From NCBI GenBank assembly GCA_013306675.1, contig JABLUY010000153.1, positions 1-64,000 on the forward strand: a stretch of DNA of 64,000 nt. Reading direction: 5' to 3'. Of this stretch, positions 17,492 through 28,192 are shown piece after piece. This stretch comes from Thraustochytrium sp. TN22 (lineage: Eukaryota > Sar > Bigyra > Thraustochytrida > Thraustochytriidae). Within the stretch, counting starts at the first letter, position 1. Each line of letters begins with the position of its first letter. A program made the position numbers and the translations under genes. Under the pieces are notes generated by a model, which saw only the letters and a program-made list of their open reading frames with translations, searched no databases and had not been told where the DNA came from.

Positions 17492-20311
17492 ATGGCGCTC
17501 TTCGAGGCGCCTCTGGTTTTGACTCTGGTCTGGTCCTTCTTGGACGACGAGGACGTGCTGAGCGTGGTGCGGACGAGCAAGGCCTTAGAACGTAGCGTGG
17601 ACTGGGAGGCCGTTGTGAACTCGTCGAGAAGGGTACACGAGTTCTTGGATGCTCGCCGCGAGCAGCGGCTCAAGCTGCCGCCGCCCGGCTTCACCCTGCG
17701 CAGGTTCTGGCTCACCCTCGTGGGCACGCAGCCTTGCAGCACGACAGAGCCACTCTCGCTGGGCGCGACTTCCGTCTTTCAGAACGAGTGGGAATCGCAG
17801 GTCAGGGCAAAGCTATTCAAGGCATGGTCCAAGACCCTGCTCGTTCGTGAGCACGGCGCCCACAACCTCGCGCTCCGCTCTGCGCCGGGAAGGAGCGGCC
17901 AGGTCCCCCGCCAGGTTCATGAGGGCGCTCAGCTCAGGACCAGGTGCTGGGCATCCGACCGCTCCTGGCCCGCGCGCAGGTGGTTTTGCGCATTCTGCTC
18001 TCGCGCGCTCGTGGCCACCATGCGCAAGGACCCTACCAAGGCCACCTTGGTGGTCCTTAGCCCATGGGAGTGGCCCATGTGCCCAGACTGCGCCCAGCCA
18101 AGCAGAGGCCACGTAGTCTGGTGGACGGAAGCCGAGAATGTCTGCTCCCTGGAGAGGGCCGCGCGCTTGCCTAGCGTCACGCCGATCGGCATCTCAATGG
18201 AGACGGGGGTCGCTGAGACGGCCTACAACATTCGGTTCCCAGCAGACCCCCCGGCGTACTGGCGCGTCGACCTTGAGTGGCTCGCGCGCGACGTGCCAGA
18301 GGAGGCCGGGGCCATGGCCCACATTCAGGCCTGGCGCAAAAACGTGCTGGCAGATGCCGAGGCGTTGCTTGGAGAGCGGCCTGCCTGGCTCGCAGAGCAC
18401 CGCCTCGTTAAGCAGGCAATAAGGCGCGTCGGGTCCATCGGCCCCGAGGATGCCGTCGCATGGCGCGCCTGTCTCGCGCGGGAAGCCAAGATCAAGGCCC
18501 AAGCGCCGGCGTGGCATCGCCTCACGGAGAGCTACTGCGACGTACAAGCATACATTTTTGGGCGCATCAGCGGGTGCTGGACGCCAGAGTACGTCAGCAA
18601 TCTGCTCAAGCGTCTTGAGGCGGAGGGCGGGAATCCCGAGTCGAGTGCCGCGCTGCAGCTCGCGCGAAGAGCGTCCAAAACGCCGATCGAGACCTTGGTG
18701 CTTGTGTCGCTGCCCACCGTCGCGGAGCGTCGAGCCTGGCTCGATATCCACGTGGCGACCTGCGACGTTGCAGTGGATGAGGTCGCTGCGAACGACCTCG
18801 AGCAGCTCGCGAGGGTTCCCACGTCGCAGCCCACGCTCGAATGCATCATCGAGAACCTTCGCCACGGGCCCGCCCGCCGTGCCCAACTCATCGCTGCAAT
18901 CGAAGCGGCCTGCCCGCCGGGGCTGGGCGATGCCGCAACGATGCTTGACGCAGACCTCTTCGCAACCAAGTGGGTCGCGCGCGGTCCCAAGACGAGCAAG
19001 AAGACGCGCAAGAACGAGCAATGGATCGCGAACCGCGTGGTGTGGCGCGCCTACATGGCGCAGCAGTGGGCGGAAGCCGGCCTGCCCCTGCCAGACGGGC
19101 CCAAGCACGAGGAGGCGCTCGCAGATGCGCTCGCTGTGGCTCGCGGGCAGCCGGCGAATGCACCTGCGATCCTCCAGAAGCTGGCCCGGGAGCGCGAGGC
19201 GGTGCAGCTGGCGTGCTTGCCCGACGAAATCCTTAACGCTAGCACCCGCCGCATTCTCGTGCGCTGGGGGAGTCCCATGCTCCGCCGTGGCGTGGCGGAC
19301 TTGCGCTACACCCTTGCGGCAGTCTGGGCAGCCATGGCTGCAGCGGAGCTGGGATGCATGGCGAGCCAATCGATCGGAAGCAGCGTTGCTTTCCTCGCGT
19401 CACAAGCCGAGAAGCACGCCTTTGCCGAGGCAACTCAGGCCATTAGCGCCTTGGACTCATGGGTCCCTGCAGAAGCGCCACAGCGCCTGCAGGACCTTCT
19501 CGTGCCACTCGCCTCGCACGAGCTGCGATGGGACTCGGCCGTGGCAAAGACCAGACTCGTGCTGGTGGAGGAGGTGCAAACTGCACTCCACAAGCTTTCT
19601 GCCGAGGCGCGCGATGTGGCAATACAACGCGTGAATGCGATACATGGCGAGGAGCCCGACTGGGAAACCCCGAGAGAGGTCCTCGATGCTCTCACAAGTG
19701 CCCTGGCGCCTTTTCTCCCGGCCCAGGCCTTTTTGGAAACGCTGGAGCGCGCGCCGCCGTGCGTTCGATCCATCTACCTTCAACATCGCAAAGACTACGC
19801 GCGGCGCATCGCTCTCTGCACGAACACAGAGTCATGTCTTCTGGAGAGGGTCCAAGAAACGTACCGAAGCGAGTTCTTGCCCGCAGCCACGAGGCTAGGC
19901 GACCTGTGCCCAGCGATCCAGGTCAACGACCCAGCGGCTTGGGGCGCCCATGCACCGCCGCCAATGGAGGGCGTTGCTCGTTCCGTGTGGGCCGTCCTGA
20001 TGGATCTTCCCGCGGCGCGCGAGGAGATCCTGGCACGACGTGCTGCGATTTCGCCCGCCACGGGTCGCCCGACACAGCGTGCGATGGAGTACGCCGCTGC
20101 CTACGCGAGCCTCCTGCAGCAAAGCGCTGAGATCCTAGCAACGGCGCCGGACATTCCAGACTTGGAGCCCAGTCTGAGGACTTTGTGCTCTTCTGCAGCC
20201 ATTGACAACGAGGAGACGAGGAAGACCTGTTTAAAGGGGCTGGAGGAGCTCCGCGACAAGCTGCAGAGAACACGCGAGGGAAGAGAGACGGCGGAAGCCG
20301 GGCCGAGTTAA
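17492..20311 (+). CDS. Large F-box-like protein of unknown function
   Basis: Encodes 939 residues. The N-terminus (about 8-40: LVLTLVWSFLDDEDVLSVVR) has the hydrophobic pattern of an F-box, which would link the protein to Skp1 and a cullin ubiquitin ligase. A pair of CxxC motifs, CAFC (near 170) and CPDC (near 194), spaced by about 22 residues, could bind zinc. The rest, roughly residues 240-935, is mostly predicted helix with scattered Trp and Leu and no repeat family I can name; it would be the substrate-binding part if the F-box is real. There is no signal peptide or membrane span. It is transcribed in the same direction as MoeA and is convergent with the EF-hand gene. Coding status is firm from length and amino-acid composition; the F-box call is tentative. 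Confidence 0.75.
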   Translation: MALFEAPLVLTLVWSFLDDEDVLSVVRTSKALERSVDWEAVVNSSRRVHEFLDARREQRLKLPPPGFTLRRFWLTLVGTQPCSTTEPLSLGATSVFQNEWESQVRAKLFKAWSKTLLVREHGAHNLALRSAPGRSGQVPRQVHEGAQLRTRCWASDRSWPARRWFCAFCSRALVATMRKDPTKATLVVLSPWEWPMCPDCAQPSRGHVVWWTEAENVCSLERAARLPSVTPIGISMETGVAETAYNIRFPADPPAYWRVDLEWLARDVPEEAGAMAHIQAWRKNVLADAEALLGERPAWLAEHRLVKQAIRRVGSIGPEDAVAWRACLAREAKIKAQAPAWHRLTESYCDVQAYIFGRISGCWTPEYVSNLLKRLEAEGGNPESSAALQLARRASKTPIETLVLVSLPTVAERRAWLDIHVATCDVAVDEVAANDLEQLARVPTSQPTLECIIENLRHGPARRAQLIAAIEAACPPGLGDAATMLDADLFATKWVARGPKTSKKTRKNEQWIANRVVWRAYMAQQWAEAGLPLPDGPKHEEALADALAVARGQPANAPAILQKLAREREAVQLACLPDEILNASTRRILVRWGSPMLRRGVADLRYTLAAVWAAMAAAELGCMASQSIGSSVAFLASQAEKHAFAEATQAISALDSWVPAEAPQRLQDLLVPLASHELRWDSAVAKTRLVLVEEVQTALHKLSAEARDVAIQRVNAIHGEEPDWETPREVLDALTSALAPFLPAQAFLETLERAPPCVRSIYLQHRKDYARRIALCTNTESCLLERVQETYRSEFLPAATRLGDLCPAIQVNDPAAWGAHAPPPMEGVARSVWAVLMDLPAAREEILARRAAISPATGRPTQRAMEYAAAYASLLQQSAEILATAPDIPDLEPSLRTLCSSAAIDNEETRKTCLKGLEELRDKLQRTREGRETAEAGPS

Positions 20312-20369
20312 ATCGCGCCTGAACAAGCCTGAAGAACACAATTCTCAATGCGTTTTGGTTGACTCCCTA

Positions 20370-21997
20370 CTACGCGTCGCTCTCGTACTCGGAGACGAAC
20401 GTGCTGTAGGCAGTGTAGGTGGTGGACAGCTGGGAGTCCACGTTGTCTGGCAGGGGTTGCAGCCGCATGCGCTCGAGCGGCGATTTGTCCGCGGCACTCT
20501 TGCGCAGCGCAACGAGGTGGGGCGACTGCAGACGCTTGCGCTGCTTGAGCGCCTCGGCTGGGTCGTTCAGCACAGGCGCGAACTTGGGCTTGCCAGCCTG
20601 GTACCGGAGCACTTCAACGAGTGCTTGGCGCGCGCGAGGCGAGATGTCCTCCATCTGGCGGCGCACGGCGCGCGCAACGCGCACAACCATGGTGGCGAGG
20701 CGCTTGTCGGGCGACTCTCGTAGAAACTTGCGAAAGGCGCGGAGCTCCAGGTAATGCAGCGTATCAAGGCCGAAGATCTCGTTCGCAATGGCGCGGGAGA
20801 GGTCAAAGAGCGCGATCTCTAGCGCGCCGCTGAGCTCGTGCGTCATAATGTGCGAGTTCTCCATGAAGGCATAAAAGTGCTCGCGGTCAATGGCGGCGCC
20901 CTCCTTGACGCGTACCGCGTGCAGCGCCTGCTCCAGCGTGGAGGCACCGAGGTCGTCACGGAACTCGACGCCCGCCTCCTCATTTTCGTCGAGCCACTCT
21001 TGCAAGTCCTCCATGTCGATGGAGCCCATCTGCGCTTTGTCGATGTCGTCATACACCGCATCCAGGTAGCGCTCCACCAGGAGCCGCCGCCGGCGGTCCG
21101 CCTCGATCTTCTTGGTGTCCTTGAGGAAGTCCTCGTCCAGCTTGTCCAGATCGACGATCGGGTTGGCTTCCTCGTCACGGCGCGCGTACTCGTCCGGGTC
21201 GCAATCCACAGGTATGCCGACCGGATCCTCGTAGTCCGACAGGTAGACGCCCTCCAAGAGCGTCCGCAGCGCCATCGCCAGCTCACCCTCGGTCAGGCGC
21301 AAGCTCACGCCCGCCTGAAAGAGGAAGAAGAAGAAGGACACGTCGTCCATGCCGTTCAGGACGTCCGCCGCGCCGTCCACGCGCTTCCAGAATGAGAACG
21401 CGAGCAGGACCTCGTGCAGGCTCAGCGAGTCCCGCTCTCGCTCGCGCTGCCGGCGCTCGTCTGCGTCCCAGGCGTCTTCGGGCCGCGGCCGGCGGCGGGC
21501 GCGCTGCCGATCCAGGCGACGTTCGCCGAGTACGACGCGCTTCATTCGATACCATCGCCGCTTCTTGTAGCGATCTGCCAGGTACGGGTGGTCGCGGCCC
21601 GGGATGGTCTGTTCGGCACGCTGCATGACCTTGGCATGCTCGAAGAGCCGCAGGATGCCATCCACGTCAGACTTGCCCAGCGGCTCCTCGCGGCCACCCA
21701 CAACGCCGCCAGACTGCAGAACCATGTTGAGGAACTCCATGCGAGTCATGCGCTCGCCTCGCTCAGCGCATCAAAGAGCAGCGCCACCGCGTCCATCTCG
21801 GTGCGCGTAAGCCACAGTCGCAGTTTACGTCGCACGTTGCGGTCCACATACGCGTAGTAGTACCCACGCTCTAGCGCGCGCTCCTGCTCGTCCTCCGCCA
21901 CGCGCTTGCGCTTGGCCTTGAGCTTCTTCTTGCGCAGCAGCTGCTCGTGGCCCAGCAGGAAGGCCAGCTGCCACTTGAGGTTGCGCCAGTACCCCAT
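20370..21997 (-). CDS. EF-hand-containing protein, reading frame split in two
   Basis: Two overlapping frames appear to make one protein. The first (21746-21997) starts MGYWRNLKWQLAFLLGHEQL and runs 83 residues to TGA. The second (20370-21749) begins with an ATG that overlaps that stop as ATGA and runs 459 residues. Joined across the overlap, the sequence DALSEAS then MTRMEF has the 12-residue spacing of an EF-hand loop with the closing Glu, followed by LNMVLQSG. A second degenerate EF-hand lies at DIDKAQMGSIDMEDLQEW. The rest is helical, with a charged Arg-rich part, a phenylalanine run (DDVSFFFFLFQAG) and a C-terminus rich in Ser and Tyr. Function is unknown; calcium-responsive regulation is a guess. 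The split could be an assembly error, an allele that is broken, or reinitiation at ATGA. Confidence 0.7.
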
Positions 21998-22877
21998 CGC
22001 GCCGCCGCACGCCAGCGCCGGCGCGCCAGCGCTGCCGCCAGCGCCGCCCGCGTCCTGCCGTGCATTCGCTCGAGCTGCTCGGGGCCGTGCTCAGTGTGCG
22101 AGTTCCAATCAGAGTCGTTGAGCCGCTGGGGGGCGCGTGCCACGGTCTCTCCACTGCAGGCCGCTGGCAGGCATCACGAGTTACTGGGTGATGTCAGTCA
22201 CCGCAAACCACTGTGACTGGGCGATCATCGGGTTCATCGCGCACGCCACAAGCTCAGCAGAGCAGATGATGATGATGATCATGATCATGATTTATCCGCG
22301 TCATTGATGTGACGTGGCGAGGGAAAAAATCCTTCGGGCTCGGCGCGGAGCTTGAAGTGAAGAGCCGCCTTCAGGCTACGGCGCGAGGTGGCGGCAGCGG
22401 GAGCGGCTCGAGTTGCACCGCGTTTGTATTTCCGCAAGCGCTGCAGAAATGGTTCCATCTTGGTGAGTGAGGGCAGCGCTTTCAGACATGGGCAAGAATG
22501 TCAAGAACCTCGAGGCAAGGCGGCTCGAGCCACATCTCGTGTGCATGCCACGCCGATGCTGCAGTCAGGAGACTCATCAAGGCGACATGAAAACCGCGCG
22601 TGGAAAAGCTCATTGTGCTGCTCGCAGCGTACTTTGTTGTGCAACAGAAAAGGGACCAGTGCAGGGCGCTGAACAGGTGACCATGCGCAACGTCAGGAGT
22701 AACGGCGACTTGGTGGCGTGTGGCGAGGCATCAGCTTCCGTCTTGCATATTTTGATCTTACTGTTAGTTTGCTACGCGGAATGCTCCGCATCAGCTTCCG
22801 TCTTGCATCTTTGATCTCATGTTAGTAATGCTCGAAGGCCTGTCAGTCATTGATGTGAGGACGCGCGTGGCTTGCGT
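21998..22877. other. Spacer with a 60-bp direct repeat
   Basis: Between the EF-hand gene start and the 3' end of the MFS gene on the same strand. It contains a GATGATGATCATGATCATGA stretch near 22265-22292 and a 60-bp-period direct repeat at 22728-22826. The sequence is less GC-rich than the genes. Frames here are short and unconvincing. Confidence 0.5.
22728..22826. repeat. Direct repeat, period 60 bp
   Basis: GCATCAGCTTCCGTCTTGCA begins at 22728 and again at 22788, followed in both by a T-rich stretch ending in TGTTAGT. The copies differ by a few bases. Confidence 0.85.
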
Positions 22878-24140
22878 TCACTTCCAAAGCCACAAAAGGG
22901 CGGCGGCGATGACGTTGACCACAATGTACACGATGGTGAGCACATCAAAGTCAACAATTGCGAGGATGCAGAGCACAATACCCCAGAGCATGACAGCGGG
23001 GACCATGGCGACTGGAGCGCGTTCCTCCGGCGCAGCATCCAGGACAAACTCGTACATCAGGGGCAGCATGTAGCCAAAGGAGACGGCAGCGAGAGCGATA
23101 GTGGCGCTCGCAAGCGCCGGGGCGCCCTGGTGAACAAAGAGCATGTAAAGGCCGATGCTGAGGGCCTGAAGGCAAAGGCTGCCAATGCACTCGTGGACGC
23201 GGCGGGCGCGACGGCTGAAGAGCGCAACCAGCACGTAGCCGATGCACTCGCAGAACGAAAGCCAGGCGGCGCTGCGGCGGTCCAGGTAGCCGGCGAGGCT
23301 GGTGCCGGGCTGCATGAAGGCCCCTTTCCACAGAAATGCGGGCGCGGCGGTGGACGCAAAGATGAGCACCATGAAGACGTAGTCGCGTTCGAGGAAGAGC
23401 GCACGCAGCGGGCGCTTGATGCGGCTGCTCAAGGCCATTCCCTCCTCGGCTTCGGCCTGCCCGGTGCCGTAGTCGTGGCGCAGGAGCGTTGTTTCAGCAG
23501 TCGAGTCCGCCGTGCGAGGCCAGCGCTGCAAAAGCGCGACCAAAACCACGAGACAAGCAAGCGTGACCGTGACGGCCACGTACACCAGCGCCTCAATCGT
23601 GAGGTAGGTGCCGAGGACGATGCTTGCGCTCGTGGGCAGGGCGCACAGCAGGACGGCAAGCGCGGTGAAGGTGGTCTGGCGCTCGCCCGGAAACCACGTC
23701 TTCGCGATAGAAGGCGGCGGGATGAGCGTGAAGGTGAGCGCCGCGCCGTTGACCACGGAGCCCGTCGTGACGAGCGTGGCACCGGTAGATTGGCGCAGGT
23801 GCTCGCCCGCCATGGTTGGGACGGCAATCAGCGCCATGCTGAGGGCGCTCAGCACGGTGCCGGCTACGAAGGACTCGAAAAGCCCGTTCCTGCGCGCATA
23901 AATCCAAAAGGCCGTCGGCGACACGATCGTTGCTACCACGAAGCCGAAGGTCGCCATCTTGGTCGAGTCGAAGTCATCCACGTAGTACACCTTGGCCTCC
24001 CCAGGATCGACGCCTCCGAAGAGCGCGAACACGAAGCTTGCCATGCAGGCAAAGCATCCGAAGGCGACCAGCACCACCATGGCGCCTGACCGCGGCGCGC
24101 CCTCCTCCGCGCGCATCAGCGGCTCCGTCGCCGAGTCCAT
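22878..24140 (-). CDS. MFS transporter, SLC49/FLVCR-like
   Basis: A 420-residue polytopic membrane protein with about 11-12 hydrophobic spans, typical of a 12-span MFS carrier. The central TWFPGERQTTFTALAVLL resembles the WFP....ST..A...N..G segment of FLVCR/SLC49 proteins. The late segment MYEFVLDAAPEERAPVAMVP resembles their FE...E.TYP..EG.S motif. SLC49 members carry haem, choline or related cations; the substrate here is unknown. The ATG at 24140 (MDSATEPLMRAEEGAPRSG) gives a short cytosolic N-terminus. A longer in-frame start at 24248 would add 36 residues without membrane character. The loop between the two halves (about residues 190-225) is acidic. Family at MFS level is firm, SLC49 assignment is moderate. 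Confidence 0.8.
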   Translation of the reverse strand: MDSATEPLMRAEEGAPRSGAMVVLVAFGCFACMASFVFALFGGVDPGEAKVYYVDDFDSTKMATFGFVVATIVSPTAFWIYARRNGLFESFVAGTVLSALSMALIAVPTMAGEHLRQSTGATLVTTGSVVNGAALTFTLIPPPSIAKTWFPGERQTTFTALAVLLCALPTSASIVLGTYLTIEALVYVAVTVTLACLVVLVALLQRWPRTADSTAETTLLRHDYGTGQAEAEEGMALSSRIKRPLRALFLERDYVFMVLIFASTAAPAFLWKGAFMQPGTSLAGYLDRRSAAWLSFCECIGYVLVALFSRRARRVHECIGSLCLQALSIGLYMLFVHQGAPALASATIALAAVSFGYMLPLMYEFVLDAAPEERAPVAMVPAVMLWGIVLCILAIVDFDVLTIVYIVVNVIAAALLWLWK

Positions 24141-25290
24141 GCTGTCGCAAGCTGCAGGCCGATCACGAGAATGCGATAATTCCGGGTCTACCTCTCGCCT
24201 ACGAGACAACAGAGAAGCAGACTGACGTAGAGCGTAAGCGCTGCCCAATCACGGCCCGTCACCGCTGGCTCCGACTTGGGCCGGCTGCGGCTTGGGCCGG
24301 CAGGGTTCTCGCGCGTCCTCGCGTCTCGAGTTGGCCCTTGTGCCACCACGTTCATGCAGTGTGACGAGCGATGGCGAACTCCCACGAACTCACGCGATCT
24401 CCAGCGCGGCTTCCCGACATCAAACGAGCCTGCCGGCCCGGCGCCCGACAGCGGTCGCTTCAAGTCTGCCAGCGGCCCGTGACGCCGCCAGGCTTGGCGG
24501 ACGGGCTGGCTAGATGTCAATGATGCCTCGGAAGGCCAGCAAGGAATCGCGACCTCGCGCGTCCGCCGCATCGGAGCCGGTCCTGCTTTTGGGGACCCTC
24601 AAGTTTCTGTACCCGTGTCCCAGCGCTCGCGGACGTTGACATGGGCTCGAGATCAGCGTCAGAATCACACGGCCGGGCAAGAATCTAAGCACCATTCGTG
24701 ATCGGCGCATGAACTCGAAGCCATCTCGAGCCTGCCAGTGAGAGTGCACGCTCGAGCTGAGCACAATACTGTCCGAGTCACCGCAGACGATCTCGCACGG
24801 GCGCACCGTGGTGTGCAACCTATGCAAAAGCGAAACCAAATAAAGATCGCCGGTGACAAGCAATGAACTTGCAGTCAGATACTTTCAGGAATAGCCGCCA
24901 CGACAACTCGAGCTGGACTGAGTCCGACTGACCGCAGTGCTGTGCGACCACAAATAAATACGTAGCTTGAAAGCTCAGAAGTAACTGAAAGTACATTCCG
25001 CTCTCGCCCAAGAGCGTACGTACTACACGGGGCCATACCGCACACTCGCTGGCGTCGCAAGAACGTATGCGAACGCGTGGCTAGGTGGGTGACCAGTAAC
25101 TCGATTCGCTCTGTCAAGGCTAAAGCTGAGAGCGGAACGTCGGCAGGCGGCGGCAGGCGGCGTCGTGGCAAATCTCGTACGCGACGCGAGAGGTGAAGCA
25201 GGAGGAACAGCTCTCTAGTAGCTAGCTAGTTAGCTAGTAGCTCTAACTGTAAGAGATCGCACTGCAAGGAGAGGTCTCCGGTTGGCTGCC
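24141..25290. other. Divergent spacer, no gene recognised
   Basis: About 1.15 kb with lower GC content than its surroundings between two divergent genes, so both promoters lie here. Frames are short and without domains. A run of CTAG-containing palindromes sits at 25212-25243, about 50 bp upstream of the dehydrogenase start, resembling the run at 17430-17460. Confidence 0.45.
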
Positions 25291-27129
25291 ATGGAGACGC
25301 GCGTGAATGATTTTCAGGCGGGGCCGCGGCTCGGCAACACGTGGCTGGAGGACCCGAGCCTGCAGCGGTTTACGCGGTGCTTCGTGGAGCACCTGGGCGG
25401 CGATGTCGCGCCCGTGGAGCAGGACCTAGAGCGCTTCGGCGATAAGTGCGGCGCGGCCTACGTCAAGATGGCGGAAAACGCGGAGCGCTTCCCGCCGCAG
25501 CTGGAGCAGTTCAACCAGTGGGGCCAGCGCGTGGATCGCCTGCACCTGTCGGAGGGATGGAAGTACTTCAAGCGCGAGTCGGCGGTCGAGGGCCTCGTCG
25601 CGATCCCGTACGAGCAGCGCACGCCGCAGGCGCGCGTGCACCAGGTCGTGAAGCTGATCATGTTCACCCCGAGCGGTGGCATGTTCGGGTGCCCGCTGTC
25701 CATGACGGACGGCGCGGCGCTGGCCATCGGCGGCATACTGGCGGAGCAGGACGCGCTGCGCGACACCTCAGCCACGCGCGCGCTGGAGCCCAAGACGGTG
25801 GCGGAGCTGCGCGAGGCGCTCATGCACCTCACGACGCGCGACCCGGACCAGTTCTGGACGTCGGGCCAGTGGATGACCGAGAAGATCGGCGGCTCGGACC
25901 TGGCGCGCGCCACGCAGACCTTCGCGCTGGAGCGGCCCTCGGCCACCTCGACGCACGCGCTCTACGGGTACAAGTGGTTCACCTCGGCGGTGGACAGTGA
26001 CATTACCATGACGCTGGCCTCGGTGACCGATGATGCCTCGCCGGACCTGGACCGCGAGCGCAAGCCGCTGTCGCTGTTCTACCTGCGCACGCACCGCGAC
26101 CCGCGCCACCTGGACGAGGCGGAGGCCGCGGCGCTGGGGCCTGGCGAGCTGCCTCTGAACAACATCAAGGTGCAGCGCCTCAAGGACAAGATGGCCACGC
26201 GGCAGCTGCCCACGGCGGAGCTCGTCCTGGAGGGCACGCACGCTCACATGCTGTCCAAGGAGGGCGCCGGCATCAAGGCCGTCACGCCGCTTCTCACCGT
26301 GACGCGCCTCAACACCGCAATCGGTTCAGTTGGCTACTGCTTGCGTATGCGCAACCTGGCCATTGACTTTGCGCACTCGCGCTCCGCCTTTGGCAAGGCC
26401 ATCGTCGACAAGCCGCTGCACCTGCAGAGCCTCTACGAGTACGACATGGACGTGCGCGGTAGCTTGCTCTTTGTGCTCGAGGTCGCGCGGTTGCTGGGCC
26501 TCGTGGAGACCGGCAAGGCCTCGGAGCACGAGGACCACTTGCTGCGCGGCTCCACCTCGCTTATCAAGGTCTTCACCACGCGCGAGCTCGTGCGCCTCAT
26601 GAGCGAGGGCGTCGAGCTCTTTGGCGCCGTTGGTGTCATGCACAACCACATGTCGACGATGTTCCGCGACGCCAGCGTCATGCCCATCTGGGAGGGCACC
26701 ACCAACACGCTCAGCCTCGACCTGCTGCGTGTTGCCGCACGCGAGCCGGAGTGCATCCAGGCGCTCTACCAGGAGCTGCACGCGCTCGCGCCGGAGGGCG
26801 CCTCGGGCGACGCCATGCGCTCGGAGGTCGACAAGGTGTTCTCGTACGTGCGCGCCAACGCCGCGAACCTGGAGAACTTTGAGTGGAACGCGCGGCGCCT
26901 GACCATGAACCTGTCGCGGCTCTACATTTGCGGCCTCGCCGCGCGCACCGCCGCGCGCACCTCGCACCCAGAGGACGCCGCGCTCTACGAGTACTGGCTC
27001 GACCGCGTGGTTCGGCAGTACGAGCCCATGACCGACCCTGCGAGCCACAACGCCTACCGCGCCTCCGTCGGCTCCGCCGCCAACGGCGCCGTGCGCGATG
27101 CCCGCGGCAAGGTTCGCTCCGTGCTTTGA
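25291..27129 (+). CDS. AidB-like acyl-CoA dehydrogenase, copy 1
   Basis: A 612-residue FAD-dependent dehydrogenase of the acyl-CoA dehydrogenase superfamily. TSGQWMTEKIGGSDLARATQ and PIWEGTTNTLSLDLL are the signatures of the AidB/ACDH-11 branch, which is larger than classical acyl-CoA dehydrogenases and acts on long-chain acyl-CoAs or is of uncertain substrate. The start ATG at 25291 (METRVNDFQAG) aligns with the start of the second copy. No peroxisomal SKL end is present (C-terminus RSVL) and no clear targeting peptide is visible. It lies directly upstream of a nearly identical gene on the same strand, and identity between the two extends through the whole coding region. The product is well supported; substrate and compartment are not. 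Confidence 0.93.
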   Translation: METRVNDFQAGPRLGNTWLEDPSLQRFTRCFVEHLGGDVAPVEQDLERFGDKCGAAYVKMAENAERFPPQLEQFNQWGQRVDRLHLSEGWKYFKRESAVEGLVAIPYEQRTPQARVHQVVKLIMFTPSGGMFGCPLSMTDGAALAIGGILAEQDALRDTSATRALEPKTVAELREALMHLTTRDPDQFWTSGQWMTEKIGGSDLARATQTFALERPSATSTHALYGYKWFTSAVDSDITMTLASVTDDASPDLDRERKPLSLFYLRTHRDPRHLDEAEAAALGPGELPLNNIKVQRLKDKMATRQLPTAELVLEGTHAHMLSKEGAGIKAVTPLLTVTRLNTAIGSVGYCLRMRNLAIDFAHSRSAFGKAIVDKPLHLQSLYEYDMDVRGSLLFVLEVARLLGLVETGKASEHEDHLLRGSTSLIKVFTTRELVRLMSEGVELFGAVGVMHNHMSTMFRDASVMPIWEGTTNTLSLDLLRVAAREPECIQALYQELHALAPEGASGDAMRSEVDKVFSYVRANAANLENFEWNARRLTMNLSRLYICGLAARTAARTSHPEDAALYEYWLDRVVRQYEPMTDPASHNAYRASVGSAANGAVRDARGKVRSVL

Positions 27130-28192
27130 TCGAAAAAGATGACGGCGGCACTTTAGCGTTCAACAGCATGACAGGAGCAGCAGCGGCAGCAACGCCGCGG
27201 CGGCAGAAAAAGGATCTTTAGCAGCTGCAACAGTGCCCAAATTCCGATGCCATCAACGAAGTTCTTTGACTCTATACTTCTACTGGTCCCCCCCCTTCGC
27301 GATGAGTTGGATCTTGCAGTGGAACGGGTTCGTGTCGCGGGTCCACAATCAGCACGGAGCTAGCTTTCTTACTGCCCAGGCGGCCTCTCCCTCAAGATCT
27401 CGCGCACGGCCGCGTCCTTCGCGTGCGCCCTGTCCCAGCGCTGGACACACCGCAACCACGCATGAGCCACGACTTGCTCGCACGAGCGTGGCTCCGCGTC
27501 GCACGAGGTCGCCTCCCGAGGGCAGCCGCCCGCCCATGGCGCAGATGATGCATTCCACGCCCTCGTGCCCATGTCCCGCCGCGCGTCCCCGTCCCAGTTG
27601 CTGTCTTGTCCGGGAAGGACATCATCATCATCATATCATCATCAGGTCGCTGCTCGCTCACGCGAAGAAGGAGCTTGAGCGAGCTTGAGCTTGGCGGCCA
27701 GCAAAAGGGGGTCGGGCTGCAGCAGCAGCGCGAGCGCGAGCTCGGAGGCCGCGGCGCGCAGACGCGAGCGAGCGAGCGAGGCGCGCGAGGCGAGGCGAGG
27801 CGGGGCGAGGCGAGGCGAGGCGAGGCGAGGTCGCAGCGACGACTCGGAGCGGACACGATTCGGGGTTGCGGCGAAAGGCAGTCAAGGACGCGTGAAAGCG
27901 CCCCGCCAGAGTTGCGCGCGGCGCCGAGGCGGACGGCGCGGCGCGGAGGCGCGCGGCGCGGCGCGGCGCGGCGCGGCGCGGCAGACCCGCGCGCGCGGCC
28001 GGCTCGCGCAGGAGCGGGCGCAGGCGCAAGCCAGGCCAGCGGCTGGGACGCATGCTGGGGGCGGCCCTGGCGAGGCGAGCAGCGCCCAGGGCGGCGCGCG
28101 CGCGCGCGGCGCGGCAGAGCTCGTACGCGGGCGCGGCGGGCGCGCGGGAGGGAGAGGGGGCCGCGGGGAGGCGAGGCGCGGAGGCAGGCGCC
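27130..28192. other. Spacer between the tandem dehydrogenase genes
   Basis: About 1.06 kb that is not repeated upstream of copy 1, so the duplication did not clearly include a promoter. It contains an ATCATCATC run near 27618-27645, a GGCGA run near 27790-27830 and GCGCG-rich stretches near 27950-27985. A frame upstream of copy 2 is open from 28052, but its Ala/Arg content suggests leader rather than protein. Confidence 0.5.

Noticed and set aside
22872-24089. 405-codon plus-strand frame
   Set aside because: Antisense of the MFS gene, which has convincing membrane spans; the plus frame is charged filler.
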